In this document: positions 51,666-63,619 of the stretch, one piece after another | Layout of the letters: each line of letters starts with the position of its first letter | Numbering within the stretch: the first letter of the stretch is position 1 | Assembly: GCA_034509735.1 (NCBI GenBank) | Contig: JACGWO010000006.1 | Coordinates: 2,743,001-2,807,000, forward strand | Source: Sesamum alatum | Lineage: Eukaryota > Streptophyta > Magnoliopsida > Lamiales > Pedaliaceae | DNA length: 64,000 bases | Direction of reading: 5' to 3' | The notes under the pieces: generated by a model | What the model was told of the DNA's origin: nothing | Database searches by the model: none | Seen by the model: the letters and a program-made list of their open reading frames with translations, nothing else | Position numbers and translations under genes: made by a program

Positions 51666-52561
51666 ACATTTAAAAAATAAATAAAGCTCCCCCCCCACCC
51701 CCCTCACCTTCCCCCTCCCCGTCACCTTCCCCCCACCTCCACCTTCGCCACCTTCCCCCCACCTCCACCTTCCGTCGCCGCCACCCCCCACCACTGGCTG
51801 CCACCTTCCCCTCGGCCACCACCTTTCCCCACGCCACCCCCCCTCTCCAGCCGCAGCCGCCACCTTCCCCACCCGCCTCGGCCGCCACCTTCCCCGTGCC
51901 CCCCCCCCCCCCAGCCGCCCCAGCTGCCAACCTTCCCCCGCCCCCCACACCGCCCGCCACCAGATCTGCCGCCCCCATCTCCACCTCTCTGCCATCGCCC
52001 CCCTCCTTCCCCCGTTCCCCGTCGCCCCCCCGCCCCCGCGTCGGCGGTCGCCCTCTCCCTCCAACCTCCCGGTGCCGTCGGCGGCGCCCTCTCCCTCCAA
52101 CCTTCCAGTGCCGCCGCCGGCTACCCTCCCCTCTGTCCAGCCCTCCACTCTCTCTCTCTCTATATATATATACATATATATATTATTTTAATTAATAAAG
52201 ATATATTATACATATATTTCTAATTAAATTTTGTATAAATATATATTAAAGAAATATATGCTTTTAAATCTAGACCGTTGATGGAATTAAGTAAAATCTG
52301 GACCATTGATCTTATTAGTTGAATTTGGGCCTTAGATTCAATCAGATCAAAAGGCTAAAAACAAAGATGTAAATATAATTTTATGATTAAAATAAAAAAA
52401 ATTCTAAAAAATTTGAAAAATGCACGTGAATGGCACGCAGGGGCGTGAGGAGTTAATTGCTCTATTTTTGAAAACACAAGGGAGTAATTTGCTAATTTTT
52501 TTTTCACAGGGGGATAATTTGCTCATTTCCACTATCACAGGGGGTAATTTGCATTTAACCC
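51409..52561. mobile_element. MULE-type element with GC-rich cargo (Pack-MULE-like)
   Basis: Long inverted ends start GGGAAAAATGCATGCTACC and end GGGTAATTTGCATTTAACCC, with similarity continuing about 150 bp inward (cttcacgcgcctaccatg against cacgtgaatggcacgcagg). The flank TATTTTTATA is repeated at 51399-51408 and 52562-52571. The middle (51685-52140) is extremely C-rich on the plus strand and reads as Gly/Arg-rich low complexity on the minus strand, with GCCGCCACCTTCCCC-like motifs recurring. TTAT and AT microsatellites border it. The reading frames there are probably not genes. Confidence 0.75.
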
Positions 52562-52571
52562 TATTTTTATA

Positions 52572-53358
52572 TTTTTTGTTCTATTTAATTTGTTATTTTT
52601 TGTTTCCTTTAAGTTTTGCTTGGAAAATTTATTCCTTTTTTTGCTTTGATTTTTTTTTCACTTGGGTTTTTATATCATCAATCTTTGTATTAGCTAAATT
52701 TGTGAAAAAAAAAAAAAAACAAGTTGGTAAAATTTGCAAAAATTTTCGATGCAAATAATTTTGGTAAAATTTGTTGTAGGAAACTTCTTACTCATAGTAT
52801 GAAAAGTGAGATAGAATGCGGTATGCAAACGAAACAAAAATGAAGAACCAAGCTCATCTAGGCAGAAGCTCCTCCTCCCGGCTCTTGCTCGGTGGTAATG
52901 AAGAAGAGATGTGTGGAAAGTGGACTTGTGGTTTGATTGATTTAGGTGGGTGGATTCTTTGATGATGCCAGCTACCATCATGAGGACAATTTCGACAATT
53001 AGCTGGTTATATTATTCTCAGGATAAGTTATATCAACTCCCTTGGTGGTATAACTTATGCAAACATAACAGTGTTAATATCAGTCTTTGATTTTATATTG
53101 AGTCTTTATACAACAACGTAAACATTATACAATTTAAACTAATTTTTTTTTCCAAGCTAATATATCAAATTAAACGGGCCTAAAAGAATATGATTCATGA
53201 CTAGGAATTCGACTAACTTTCAACACTTCCAAGTGAAGTTTTGCTATTGGAAAACCAACCAAACGGTAGACCTTCTGTCCAACAAAGCTGCGGCTTCCAA
53301 TTTTGGAACTAAAATACATTCATTATGTTTGAGTTTGTTTTCGGTCTATATCCGAGAT
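52572..53358. other. AT-rich spacer, no gene seen
   Basis: Nothing recognisable beyond T-rich and A-rich tracts. A 95-residue minus-strand frame at 52694-52981 has no known domain and is not called. Confidence 0.5.
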
Positions 53359-53359
53359 A

Positions 53360-54602
53360 AGGGTGGCAGATGAGTCGAGTTGGCTCGCAAAGAGTGGCAG
53401 ATGAGTCGAGCTGGCTCGCGTTTGCGTGGCAGATGAGTCGAGCCGGCTCGCGAGCTCGCGAGCCAGCTCGATTTGAAGCTCGTCTCGAGCTCGAGTTTGA
53501 GTCGAGCCAATTCGAGCTCGAGCTCAAAATACTTTGTTCACAAGTTTCAATTTTCAAAATTTTTAATTATTTTTATTTTTAAGGTTTTTATATATTTAAC
53601 TACATATTAATACTATATCAACTTTATATTTAAATTAACCATATATTATAATTATTAAATATCACATATTTAATTTAAGATAATATAAAAATATAGTATT
53701 TTTATTTATATATTTAATCTCTATATAAAAACAAGCATGATCAATAATTTAGTAAATTTTAACATTATTTTTTATAAATAATTACTTAATATGACGGATT
53801 TAAATTTTATGCTATATTTCAATATCTATTTGTAAATATGTTTTGTACATTTTTAAATTAACAAGTTCTAACAGTTATTTATAGTTTTTTATATCTGTGA
53901 GTATATATTTATATCAAGTACATAATATGCAATCTATTTTATTACTTATAAACTTAAGTCAAAATTTGGTGATTGTCATGAATTAATATAAAGATAATAA
54001 TACTAATGATAGTTGAATAATATTGATTATTTTTATTGTTATATATATAATGAAATCAATCATATTTGATACGTACTTTGGTTTAACAAATTCTTCTTTT
54101 TATTTTTGTATAGTTGAATGATATAAAATTTTAATTATCACTAATTTAAATTTTTGTATATAAAATGATCAACCCTTTTAGAAAATAACGTATGTTTATT
54201 TATTTTATCAATATTAATAACTATACAAAATTATGTACAAGTATTTTGATAATTTGATGTATGTATAATTTCTATACTTTCACTAATTATATTACTAGTA
54301 AACTAATTAATAGTTTCTATTTATGACATCATATTAAAATATTGTACCATTACCATATGTTTAATACTTTTTATAATTAATATAATAATATTTAATATTA
54401 TTTATTTATAACAATATAATTTTATTAAAAAAAATATACTGAGCTCGAGCTCGGATTCAAACTCGAACTGAAAAATATGTTGAAAACTCGAGCTTTGGCT
54501 TGAGCTCGAGTTAGATGGAAACCAAGCTCACGAGCTCGAGCTCGAGCTCGAGCCAACCACAAATGGTTGAGTACGGCTCGACCTTGACTCGTTTATGCCC
54601 CT
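53360..54602. mobile_element. element with GAGCTCGAGC-rich arms (hAT-like)
   Basis: The left arm (GGTGGCAGATGAGTCGAG, then repeated gagctcgag sequence to about 53530) and the right arm (54440-54600, ending gactcgtttatgcccct) are inverted. They surround about 900 bp of very AT-rich DNA. Subterminal GAGCTCGAGCTCG repeats of this type are common in small plant hAT elements. No 8-bp target duplication could be confirmed. Confidence 0.5.
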
Positions 54603-54692
54603 ATTCCGGGATGGACCGAAACATAGGCAATATATGGCCTGCATTGAGAACACCTTATCTGGGTGTTTTGAGGCATTTTGACCCAATCTCAA

Positions 54693-55986
54693 TCTATATA
54701 TAATAAAACAGAATCATCAGAGACTATCCACCTAAGCGCCATGTATGCGCAAATGTGGATAGTCTCAATGAGTTCTATTCTGCCAAATGAAATTTAACAA
54801 CTTCTTAGATAAAAGAGAAAAAAATATTAGTATTTATCCAAAAGAATCTAATCAATATTATATGTTGATATAACTTTTTTAAGTAAATAAAAACATGTTT
54901 ATCCAATATATATGTATTTATCTTATAGATAACATTCAATAGTTTATCCCCTAAAGAATTGTATTTTCTATTAATTAAATAGAACTATATATAATATTAT
55001 TTTAAATATAAAATAAATAAATAATTAATATATTAAAAATTAAGTTAATAAGTATAAAAATACGAAAGTATATTCAACACAAAAATGAATTTGGATTATT
55101 TTACTAACTATTTACCTAAAAAAATGAGTGAGTCTTTTGGATAAATAAATAATGGTACACTTATCTAAATTTAAATATAAGATAAATGATACTTTTTTAA
55201 GTTCCAAAATAATTAAGTAAGTTAAAATTACAAATAATTCAAATTTTAAAATAAAATGAGTAATTGACAAATAATTCAAAATCTAAAAATAAAATAATTA
55301 GTCAATATTAAAAATACAAGACTAGTTTTTTATATGAAAATGAATTTTATATTAATTGTATCCCTGACTTATTTATCTTTTGGATACATTCAAATTATTT
55401 ATCAACACTAAGTAAAAATAAAATATTTTCTTATATGGTAAAATAAAATTCAAAGAGACACAAGAGAACTATGGTTCATAAAAGCTAATAAAATAAAAAA
55501 TTATAAATAAAGTAAATTTTTATATATAAAAAAATTAAAAATATGACAATAATTACAAATAAAAAAAATATTGAAAGATGTAAAAATAAGTTTGAATTTT
55601 AGATTGTATCCCTAACCAATTTACCTGAACAAAATTGTAAATCTTTATAAAATCAAATAATCTAACATTTATCTAATTTAAATAAAAATAAAATATATTT
55701 GCTTACAATGTAAAATAAAATTCGAAGAGACACAAAACTGTTTTAAAAAGTTAATAAAATAAAAAATATAAATAAATTTAATTTTACAATGTAACAATGA
55801 CTAATGATATAAAAATAAAAATGTAATATGATGATAATAAAAAAACAAAAAAAAAAACTAATTGATATAAAAATAAATTTGAAGAATGTTACTTATTCAT
55901 TTATTTAAAAAGATTATAAATCTTTTGGATAAAGACAAATTATTATACACTTATCGGAATTGGTTATTAGTTATATTTTATCTATA
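54693..55986 (+). mobile_element. Helitron-like segment, 5' end only
   Basis: It begins TCTATATATAATAAAAC after a host A and is similar for about 120 bp to the Helitron start at 55987. Its body holds a duplicated block: 'ttgtatccctgacttattta...gagacacaag' near 55358-55460 and a diverged copy near 55603-55735. The expected 3' end was not found; the downstream Helitron lies directly after it. Confidence 0.5.
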
Positions 55987-56730
55987 TCTATATATAATAA
56001 AATAGAATAATTGAGACTACCCATTTACGCGCCATGTATAGACAGATGTAGACAATCTCAATGAGCTTCATTCTGCTAAATAAAAATTTGCAAATTTTTA
56101 GATAAAAGGAAAAAATATATATTTATACTTATTCAAAAGAATCTAATTAATATTATTTGTTTATCTATTTTTTTAAAGTATATACACACATGTTTATTCA
56201 TATATATATATATTTATCCAACAAATAAAAATTCATTTGATGCAAAATATCGTTAATATAAATATCAATTATTGTTCATTATATCCAATAATATGAAATA
56301 TTGTCTGAATTGATTATTCATTATATAATTATAGTTTCTTATAATATAGCCATAATATTTGATTTTATGATATTTTGTATAAGATCCTATAGGTGTTATG
56401 ATTACCGAATGTTTGATACATAATAAATTTCAATATCTGAATATTATTTGCATAGATAATAATAATATGAAAAACTATAGATTAGTATATATATATATAT
56501 AAAAGTATTACATTTATTGACAATATAATAACTTATTCTTTTATAATTATTCGTGTTTATCCAATACACGTTTGTAGTTTTATACTTATTAATTACTTTA
56601 ACTTTATGTTTTAAATTATTTATTGTTTTTATTTATTTTTATATTTTAAATTTTAAATTATTTATAAACTTATTTCTTTATTTTATTGAAAATACAATTC
56701 TCCCGTGTCTTGGCACGGGGTACTAACTAG
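55987..56730 (+). mobile_element. Helitron, non-autonomous, plus strand
   Basis: It starts TCTATATATAATAAAATAG after a host A. It ends with hairpin CCCGTG-TCTTGG-CACGGG followed by GTACTAACTAG, then host T at 56731. The length is 744 bp with no coding capacity. All Helitron end rules are met. Confidence 0.75.
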
Positions 56731-57480
56731 TATACATATAATAATATATTATATAATTCAATCCACCTAAAAATAAATAAATATTAATATATACATATAT
56801 ATTTATAAAAACATATCAAAGACATAATTTGACAGTGATACTTGTCTTCCAATAACAAAAACCATACATACAACACATTTTTTTTACTATTTCAAATTAT
56901 CTCAAAAAATAAACCCAAATATTTTATTTCTAACACACACTTATTTATCTTTATTTTTTTTTTTCTATTTCAAGAATCAAAACAAAAACACTCAAATAAA
57001 AACAAACATAATGCAATGATTACCCCAAATTTTAAACAAAAATCTGTATTCGGATAGGTTATATGTACGTAAGGTTCCCTGCACGAAAAAACTCGAACAT
57101 ATTATTGTATAATTAATTGAGGTATCATTTTGTTAAGAAAAATATATTTAAAAAAAAATCCACCAATATTTTACGCAACATAGTCCAGTGTAGAAATTGA
57201 AAGATTTAAAATATTTTATAATATAAAATTACCACTTGTTGGATTTATTATTAGAGATCTGAAACCCTATCTTCAAGTTAATAAATCCAAACACAATGTG
57301 AAATAATTTTCCTTTGAGAATTTAAGCATTTTGCCACAAAATATAAGATGAAAAAGTTGTACATAGAATTCTCCATCAACTGTGAGAGTCTCCAGCCATC
57401 TTTTACACTGTATCCAAAGTATTTTATTGAGCCTTTTGTATTTAAACCTTGATATGAATGCTCTAGAAAAACATATAGCT
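56731..57480. other. AT-rich spacer
   Basis: No gene, tRNA or clear element is seen. Frames in this stretch are Lys/Asn/Phe-rich, as expected from base composition alone. Confidence 0.5.
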
Positions 57481-57497
57481 GAATGAATGTTTTAAAA

Positions 57498-58168
57498 CTC
57501 GGATCGTTGATCGAACATGAAAATTGAGTTCAAGGGTCACTGGTTCAACCGTCGGGTAAACTGTAATCGAACCAGTGATGTCATAATATAAATTATTATA
57601 TAAAATTTATTAAAATAATAAAAATTACAAAAATATAAATAATTATTTTTGAAGTTCATATAAAAATTAAAAGTACCCCAAAAATTAATAGTAAAATAAG
57701 TATATTAAAGATTTAGGCCAAGAATAAAAATAGAAGAAATGCATAAATAATAAAAATAACGATCAATTAATTATTTAATTAGAAACTTAAGTAATCACAG
57801 GAGATACAAATTTAACTAGATTACCGACATAATGAGTTTTTTTCATTTATAAATGTATAATTCAAATAATTATTAAAATGTCCGTGTTCGTTTGTTGGTT
57901 TTTTCTTTTTTTCAATTTTTCTATAAAATGTCATGATTCAATTTTAAATTGTATCAATTTTGAAAAATTTAACAAGTTCATGAACCGGCTGGTTTACTTA
58001 ATTCGGGACTGGATCAACTGGGTCACCAGTTCAACCAGTGGTTCAAGCAATTTTAAAAAAATAAAACAGTTTTGAGGTTAGTCCAATTTTATGGGTTAGA
58101 CCAAACTATTTTAAAGACCGAATCACGGTTTACCGGTACGACCGACAGATCCAAGTTGGGTTTTAAAA
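57498..58168. mobile_element. terminal-inverted-repeat element
   Basis: The left end TTTTAAAACTCGGATCG and right end GATCCAAGTTGGGTTTTAAAA are inverted. Inside each arm are 'tggttcaaccg..gg' and 'ccggctggtttac' motifs repeated in both orientations. The flanks share an ATGAAT core, but a target duplication is not certain. AT-rich centre, non-coding. Confidence 0.5.
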
Positions 58169-58982
58169 TGAATTACTTTTTGTCCATAACCTATGCCTTG
58201 CCTGGTCCAGTGATTGAACAGTACAAACCTGCATTTCTAATGTAAGCGTAATTCTTGGCTCATTTGTCAATAATCACGTTCGGGATTAAATTCCATCTGA
58301 ACCATGTTTTGAACTACAACTTTCTGCCTATAAGATAACAAAACCCTCCTATCTGGCAAATGCTTCATTACTACAACTCTTTCATCGCAGGTGATGAGAT
58401 GACTCTTGTAAAAGATCTCCCACTTGTAAGCCTGTTTAGCAAGTTCGGAAAATTCTTACCCACACTAAGTTTGACCGAATCAAACCAATCATAGAGTAAG
58501 TGTGATACATTTGCTATATGATTGGTCACTTTCCCTGTACTGTACACCAATCACACGGCAAGTGTATTGCACTTGTCGTATGATTGGTTCAGGTTTGCCC
58601 GAGCCAGGTCGGAGCTATAATTTCCCAGCAAGTTCCTATTGCCTGCCCATTCAAACTACTACATGAGTTATTTACGGCATTTTTAGTCGTGTTGGATGTG
58701 CATGCATATATATATCAGGTGCAACAACAACATCAATGAAGATTGCAGAGATTTCTAGTGTAAGATCAGCTGCATTAGAGGAGTCCATATAGATGACAGC
58801 ATGTCATGTATCGATGCATTCAGCCGAGTTGAAGGAAGAGAAGTTGAAAAGGTTAAAGATTTTGACACTATGAATGATCGAGTTCTTGAAAATTTTCACA
58901 TAATCAATGTGTTTGGAATTACATAAGTTTCTTCTCTTATTCTCTACATACATATGATAAAAGCTGACTTACATGAAAGGAT
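58169..58982. other. region 3' of the coiled-coil gene
   Basis: At 58480-58600 there are two inverted copies of a 'caatcata..aagtgtgata' / 'tgtcgtatgattgg' motif, and the part after 58570 resembles 26395-26485. No gene is seen. Confidence 0.45.
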
Positions 58983-60866
58983 TTAGCCATCTGCAGAAAT
59001 TGAGTCTCTGCCACCAAGTGCCTGTATTATAGACTCGAGAAGTTTTATCTCTTTATCCCGTTTGGAAATCTCTTGCTGCTTTGCACGTAACTCTTCCATA
59101 TGCAGTTCAAACACTTCTGAAAGAGAAAGAAGACATATTATCAACTACACACACTGGAAGTTCCTTCAGGAAGGCATATCAGTGAAAATTGCTAATCCTA
59201 CTGCAAGAAAACGAACCATATATTATCCACTAGACACGGTGGAAAATGGAAACCATATATTGTCCCTGGTGTAGGATTTCTCATGTAGTTACTGTTATAG
59301 GACATTAAGAACTGGGCTGAATACCTTTTCCATTGCCTACAACTAATAACATTTTAGATTCCTTCTTATATGTCGAAAGAAAGGAATCACAGAGACATAC
59401 TAGTGGTGTTTTCAAGTTCTTTTGTAATTTCTTGTTGACGCAATTCAGCAGCCTTCTGCGCTGCCTCAGCCTGACGTTTTTCAGTACGTGCACGGGCAGC
59501 GGATGAAATGGCAGCATCAAGTTCTCTTTCTAAAGTCTCCACTCTTTGCTCAAGAGCCTGCAGTCATTCAACAGTTTTGTATGGTGCAATCCTGTCAACA
59601 ATGTCTCAGTCCTTCAAGTAGTAAAAAGAGAATGCTTATGACATAGACTCTGGTCCGTAAACTTGTTGTGAACAAGGTGGTACAGCGCTCTACTTTGAAA
59701 AGCAGGTCAGCAAGACAATTGGAGGGAGCAAGCTCCAAGAGCAACGAACATGCATAGACACACAAAGAAAGAGAAAGCGAACTAAACAAATAAATCCAAG
59801 TATGTGGGATGTAGGGGATCGAATTGAAAGTTCCTAACATGGTTTTATTCCAATTGAACAACAAACATATACGCGTTGGTTGCCTGAATCTAAATTCTAT
59901 GGAAACGTTTAAGTCAACGTGAAGCACATGTCACATTTCATTTCAACATTAACAAATCTACGGGCCCAAAAAAATTGGTTCAGCTGAAAGAAACAACCAG
60001 TAGAAGATCCCTGCCAACTGGAACAGTCATAATTGGCTGACGACCCTTGATCCAAAACCAAAACAGAAAAATAACCAAGATCATCCCACACAAAGAAAAA
60101 TCAAATGAAAACCAATCGAGTCGTTGCGGCAGATTGCACTTGAAATTCCAAGGCACACTTGGACCAACAAATGTAACACACAAAAAACTCAAAACCAGAT
60201 GATAATTTCAATTAAAAACTTCAAAGGGAAACAAGAAATACAAAATCATCCAGAGCATGAAAAGTAAGTGATAATGATCCACCATCACCACTCCCAACCC
60301 CCGATAAGACCCACTTTAATTACTCTTTCAAATATCAAAAGCTGAAAATGAAAATATAAACAAACATGCTGGCAAGTATCCTCATACCAAGGGCTCGAAA
60401 ATTCAACAACCCAGAAACCAAAAACCACAATGTTAATCAAACACTAAGAGAGAACTTGAATCCAATGAAAATTAAGTGAACAAAAAATGGTAGACTGCGT
60501 CGAGAATTTCCAATAGCACCTTCTGCCCATCAAGAAGCTGATCCCAGAAAATCCCGAAACCCAGATTCCTCTTTCTTCAAAGAAAGAGTAGACTATACTC
60601 ACAGTAAAAAATTTGAAGCAAATGCGTACTATCTCTTAGACCGCATGCGCATAAAAACCGATAAGCAGCAGAAGATAGACCTTGATCGTGCGGGCTTGTT
60701 CGGAGCTGAGCGAAGCTTTGGCGAAGGTTTCGTTGTCCACGTATACGACTTTCTTGATGAGTACCTTGTGCAGAGAATCGAGATTCGAGGCCATCTCCGT
60801 CAGATTGGCGATCGCCGCCGGCCATCGGTCGGCCGCTTTCGCCTTCTCTTTCTCCCTCTCTTCCAT
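58983..60866 (-). CDS. small coiled-coil protein, function unknown
   Basis: Three exons, 60866-60681, 59557-59401 and 59116-58983, join in frame to 477 bases (158 residues). The N-terminal part reads MEEREKEKAKAADRW, then ANLTEMASNLDSLHKVLIKK. From about residue 63 nearly the whole chain is charged helix with heptad-like spacing (LEQRVETLERELDAA, EKRQAEAAQKAAELRQQEI, MEELRAKQQEISKRDKEIKL), ending IIQALGGRDSISADG. No signal peptide, membrane segment or enzyme motif is present. Tropomyosin-like names given to such proteins only describe the coiled coil. I recall a similar small protein in the Arabidopsis At5g64180 neighbourhood, which would fit the local gene order, but this needs a search. Confidence 0.85.
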
Positions 60867-61429
60867 TGCACCTTTTGTTCTTTTCCGCTCTCCATTGCTT
60901 AAGCTCGCGTTTATTTACCTTATTAGTGACCTGATTGTAAATTTTGAAATTTGGAGGGGATAGAATGGTAAACCAAAGTGAAGTGGCCAAAATGTTAATA
61001 TTGGGTGAATGGAAATTCAAAATTTTCAAGATTTGAACATTTGATAGCAATCTTGAGTCATTATGAAATCTTAATATTCATCGTAATAATTCATATTATA
61101 TTCGTTTGTATTTTATAAATTTTAATCATTATTTTTAAAATAATAATTCAAAATCACGAAAAAAAGTTAATAGAGAAGTTTTAGGGTAAAATATACTATA
61201 AAAGAAGGTGAATGAAATAAAAACATAGGGTAAATGAGAAGTACATTTTTTGTCTTGTCGTTGCCATAATATTTTGTTAGGACTTTTTGTTATTTTTATT
61301 ATTAGGACGAATGCGATTGTTGTCATACAACATATATATTGTATTTTGAACTACTTAAGTTAATATAAGCATAAAGCTATAACACCCCTTTTCAAGCTTC
61401 TGCAACTTATATAAAAATATAAAGGGTTA
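60867..61429. other. promoter side of the coiled-coil gene
   Basis: No gene is seen; sequence is AT-rich beyond about 61030. Confidence 0.5.
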
Positions 61430-62345
61430 ACCCCTCGACATATGAGGAGTTTTGTACTTTGCACTCGAACCATTTTTTCTTTTTAATACTCAACCTCCAA
61501 CTTTTAGTTTTTGTAACACCTTCCTCTTCTTTTTTTTCACTTTGGAAGAATACAACGGGAATATTTCAGTTGCGTGAAGATACACGCTTTAGATGGAGGG
61601 GTTGGGTAAAAGTATAATTTCAAACCCCAATTTTCTTTTAAAAAAAACTAAAAAATCAAAAGAGATGTAGGTGAAGTTCGCACCCTATTTATTTGGAAAT
61701 GTGGTCGCGGTCTTTAAGGAGGGGGTAGAAGGTGGGGGGCAGCGATTACAGGGACCAACAGTATGCGCGACGATCTTGGGGAGCAAAGGGGTGGGCGACA
61801 AATGTAGGGCGTGAAGGTGGTGGGTGTTGATCTGAAAGGGGCAAAATAAGGTTGTACAGGATGCGAAAGAGGTGGATAGTGGCCTTAGGGAGCGAAAGTG
61901 GTGGCGGCGGCTGTATTGGGGAGCGAAAAAGGCGGACGACGATTTTGGGGAACAAAGGTGATGAGGGCAGCTGTAGGGGGTGAAGGAGGTGGACGGACGC
62001 TGTTTTGCGCGGCAAAGCAAGTGGGCGAAGGTGGTGGTGAAGTGGCTGAAGGTGGCTGCAATGGGGAATGAAGAGACAACTTTGATTTTTAGGATTTTTC
62101 TTTATGATGTTTTTTTTTTTTTTTTTTTTTTTTTTTTGTTTTTTGTTATTTTCAAATTGGGGTGTGAAATTACAATTCTACCCAAACCCAAATCCATCTA
62201 AAGTGCACATGTTCAAGCACCCGGCATAACCATGTTTTATTCTCCCGGAAAGTGAAAAAAAGGGCAAAGCGCTACAATAATCAAAGGTTAGCGATCGAGT
62301 GTAAAAAAGGAACGATCAAGGGGCAAAATGCAAAACCCCTTATAA
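61430..62345. mobile_element. fold-back element with purine-rich repeat core
   Basis: The strongest inverted pair is 61591-61632 (tagatggaggggttgggtaa...) against 62157-62201 (...ttacccaaaccc-like ...ccatcta). Weaker outer arms are gaggagttttgtactttgcac and gggcaaaatgcaaaacccc. Between the arms, 61690-62060 is G-rich with a loose unit near 38-40 bp built on GGGGAGCGAAAGAGGTGGACGA-like sequence. A T28 tract follows at 62110-62137. Minus-strand Pro/Ser-rich frames here are products of the repeat. Outer ends and target duplication are not fixed. Confidence 0.5.
62110..62137. repeat. T28 tract
   Basis: A pure T run about 20 bases inside the right arm of the fold-back element. Confidence 0.95.
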
Positions 62346-62352
62346 TTGGGGG

Positions 62353-63215
62353 TAGGCCTGTCAATGGGTAAATAAAATCCAGGCCCAGACCCACTGTAGT
62401 AAGTCTAGGCCTAGGCCCAGATCCACTGTTTTTAAGTTAGACCAGACCCAGGTCCAAACCCAAAAAAATAAAATATATGGGTATGGGCCGGGTATAGACC
62501 CAATAATACCCATACCCAATTATGTTATTTCTTTAAAAGGCCCATACCCAATATTCTGAAAAGAGAAAAAGGATTATGCTATGAGGTTTCCGCCTTCTCT
62601 CTCTCAAATCAAAATCTGAAACCTAGCGCCGCCGCATCTCTTTTTTTTTCTCTCTGGTTCACCGTCTAACATCGACGTCGACGTCGCTGGAATCTTTCCT
62701 AACTACCCGCCCCAAATCCCTCCTCCTCAAACCCGTTAACTCCATAATCTCGTTCCATTTCATGGGTATGTGTCACTGCCCCAAGGTCTTATTTGAGATG
62801 AGATTTATGTAAAAGACTCTATGTCTTCTCTCATCTATAACCCAATTCCAGGTGGGATTGGGATGCCCGCTCGCTGCTCTTTGATCTCTAGAGAAAATCG
62901 AGTAATTGTTGAATGGCTCTATCTAAGATTTTGGATGAGATTGTTGACTTAGCAGAGTTACTTGGTTGGCCGTTCTCCAAAGAAAAGCAAATGGGAAAAA
63001 AATGGGAGTGATGAAAATGATAGCATCATTTGAAAAATTGTGAATATTTGATGAGAACTTTTGATGGGTTTTTGCTTAAATTTGCATAAGAAATGAATTC
63101 TGAAGAAAAATGATTTTAGTTGAGATGTTGCGCTCTTAATTCTGCAAATCTTTAATGGGAATCCGGATTTATCTTATTTTTGAATCCTCTAAACCTAACT
63201 AACATTGCAAAAATG

Positions 63216-63260
<45 letters not shown>

Positions 63261-63436
63261 CGGATCGGGTTTGGACCCCAACCCTAAAATTCGGGTCTGG
63301 ACCCCAAATAGATTCGGGTCTTGGACCCATCGACTCCTAGACCCATTGGGTTTGGGCCTACACAATAATTATTATCTTGGGTATTTTTAGGGTATGGACC
63401 TGAGTAGTGTCTGCTATTAACCCATTGACAAACCTA
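62353..63436. mobile_element. hAT-type non-autonomous element
   Basis: The ends TAGGCCTGTCAATGGGT and ACCCATTGACAAACCTA are inverted. The 8-bp flanks ATTGGGGG and GTTGGGGG differ at one position, as expected for an old hAT duplication. Subterminal regions carry many copies of a GGGT.TGGACC-like motif in both orientations. The interior has a pyrimidine-rich stretch near 62590-62670, possibly captured from a gene leader, and a (GA)n microsatellite at 63219-63255. No transposase is seen. Confidence 0.72.
63219..63255. repeat. (GA)n microsatellite
   Basis: About 18 uninterrupted GA units inside the hAT-type element. Confidence 0.95.
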
Positions 63437-63619
63437 GTTGGGGGTCATGTCTGCTATTAACCAAAATATAAATATTACGTTATTTTTTCAAACACCAAAA
63501 CTTCATTTTTTTCTCCAATTTTGAATATCATTTTTAAGCATTCCTGATTTTTGCTAATGCTTAACTTACAACATTTTTTACAACTTATTTGAAAAGGGGG
63601 GGAAGGGGGAGGGAACTAT

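Noticed and set aside
51633..52175. 180-residue Gly/Arg-rich frame on the minus strand and overlapping Pro-rich frames
   Set aside because: They arise from C-rich low-complexity DNA inside a transposon, are open in several frames at once, and show no domain or splice context.
52694..52981. 95-residue minus-strand frame
   Set aside because: No domain, no neighbouring exon, and part of it is an A/T tract.
61685..62079. Pro/Ser-rich overlapping minus-strand frames
   Set aside because: Three overlapping frames in a purine-rich tandem repeat, with no start context or family similarity.
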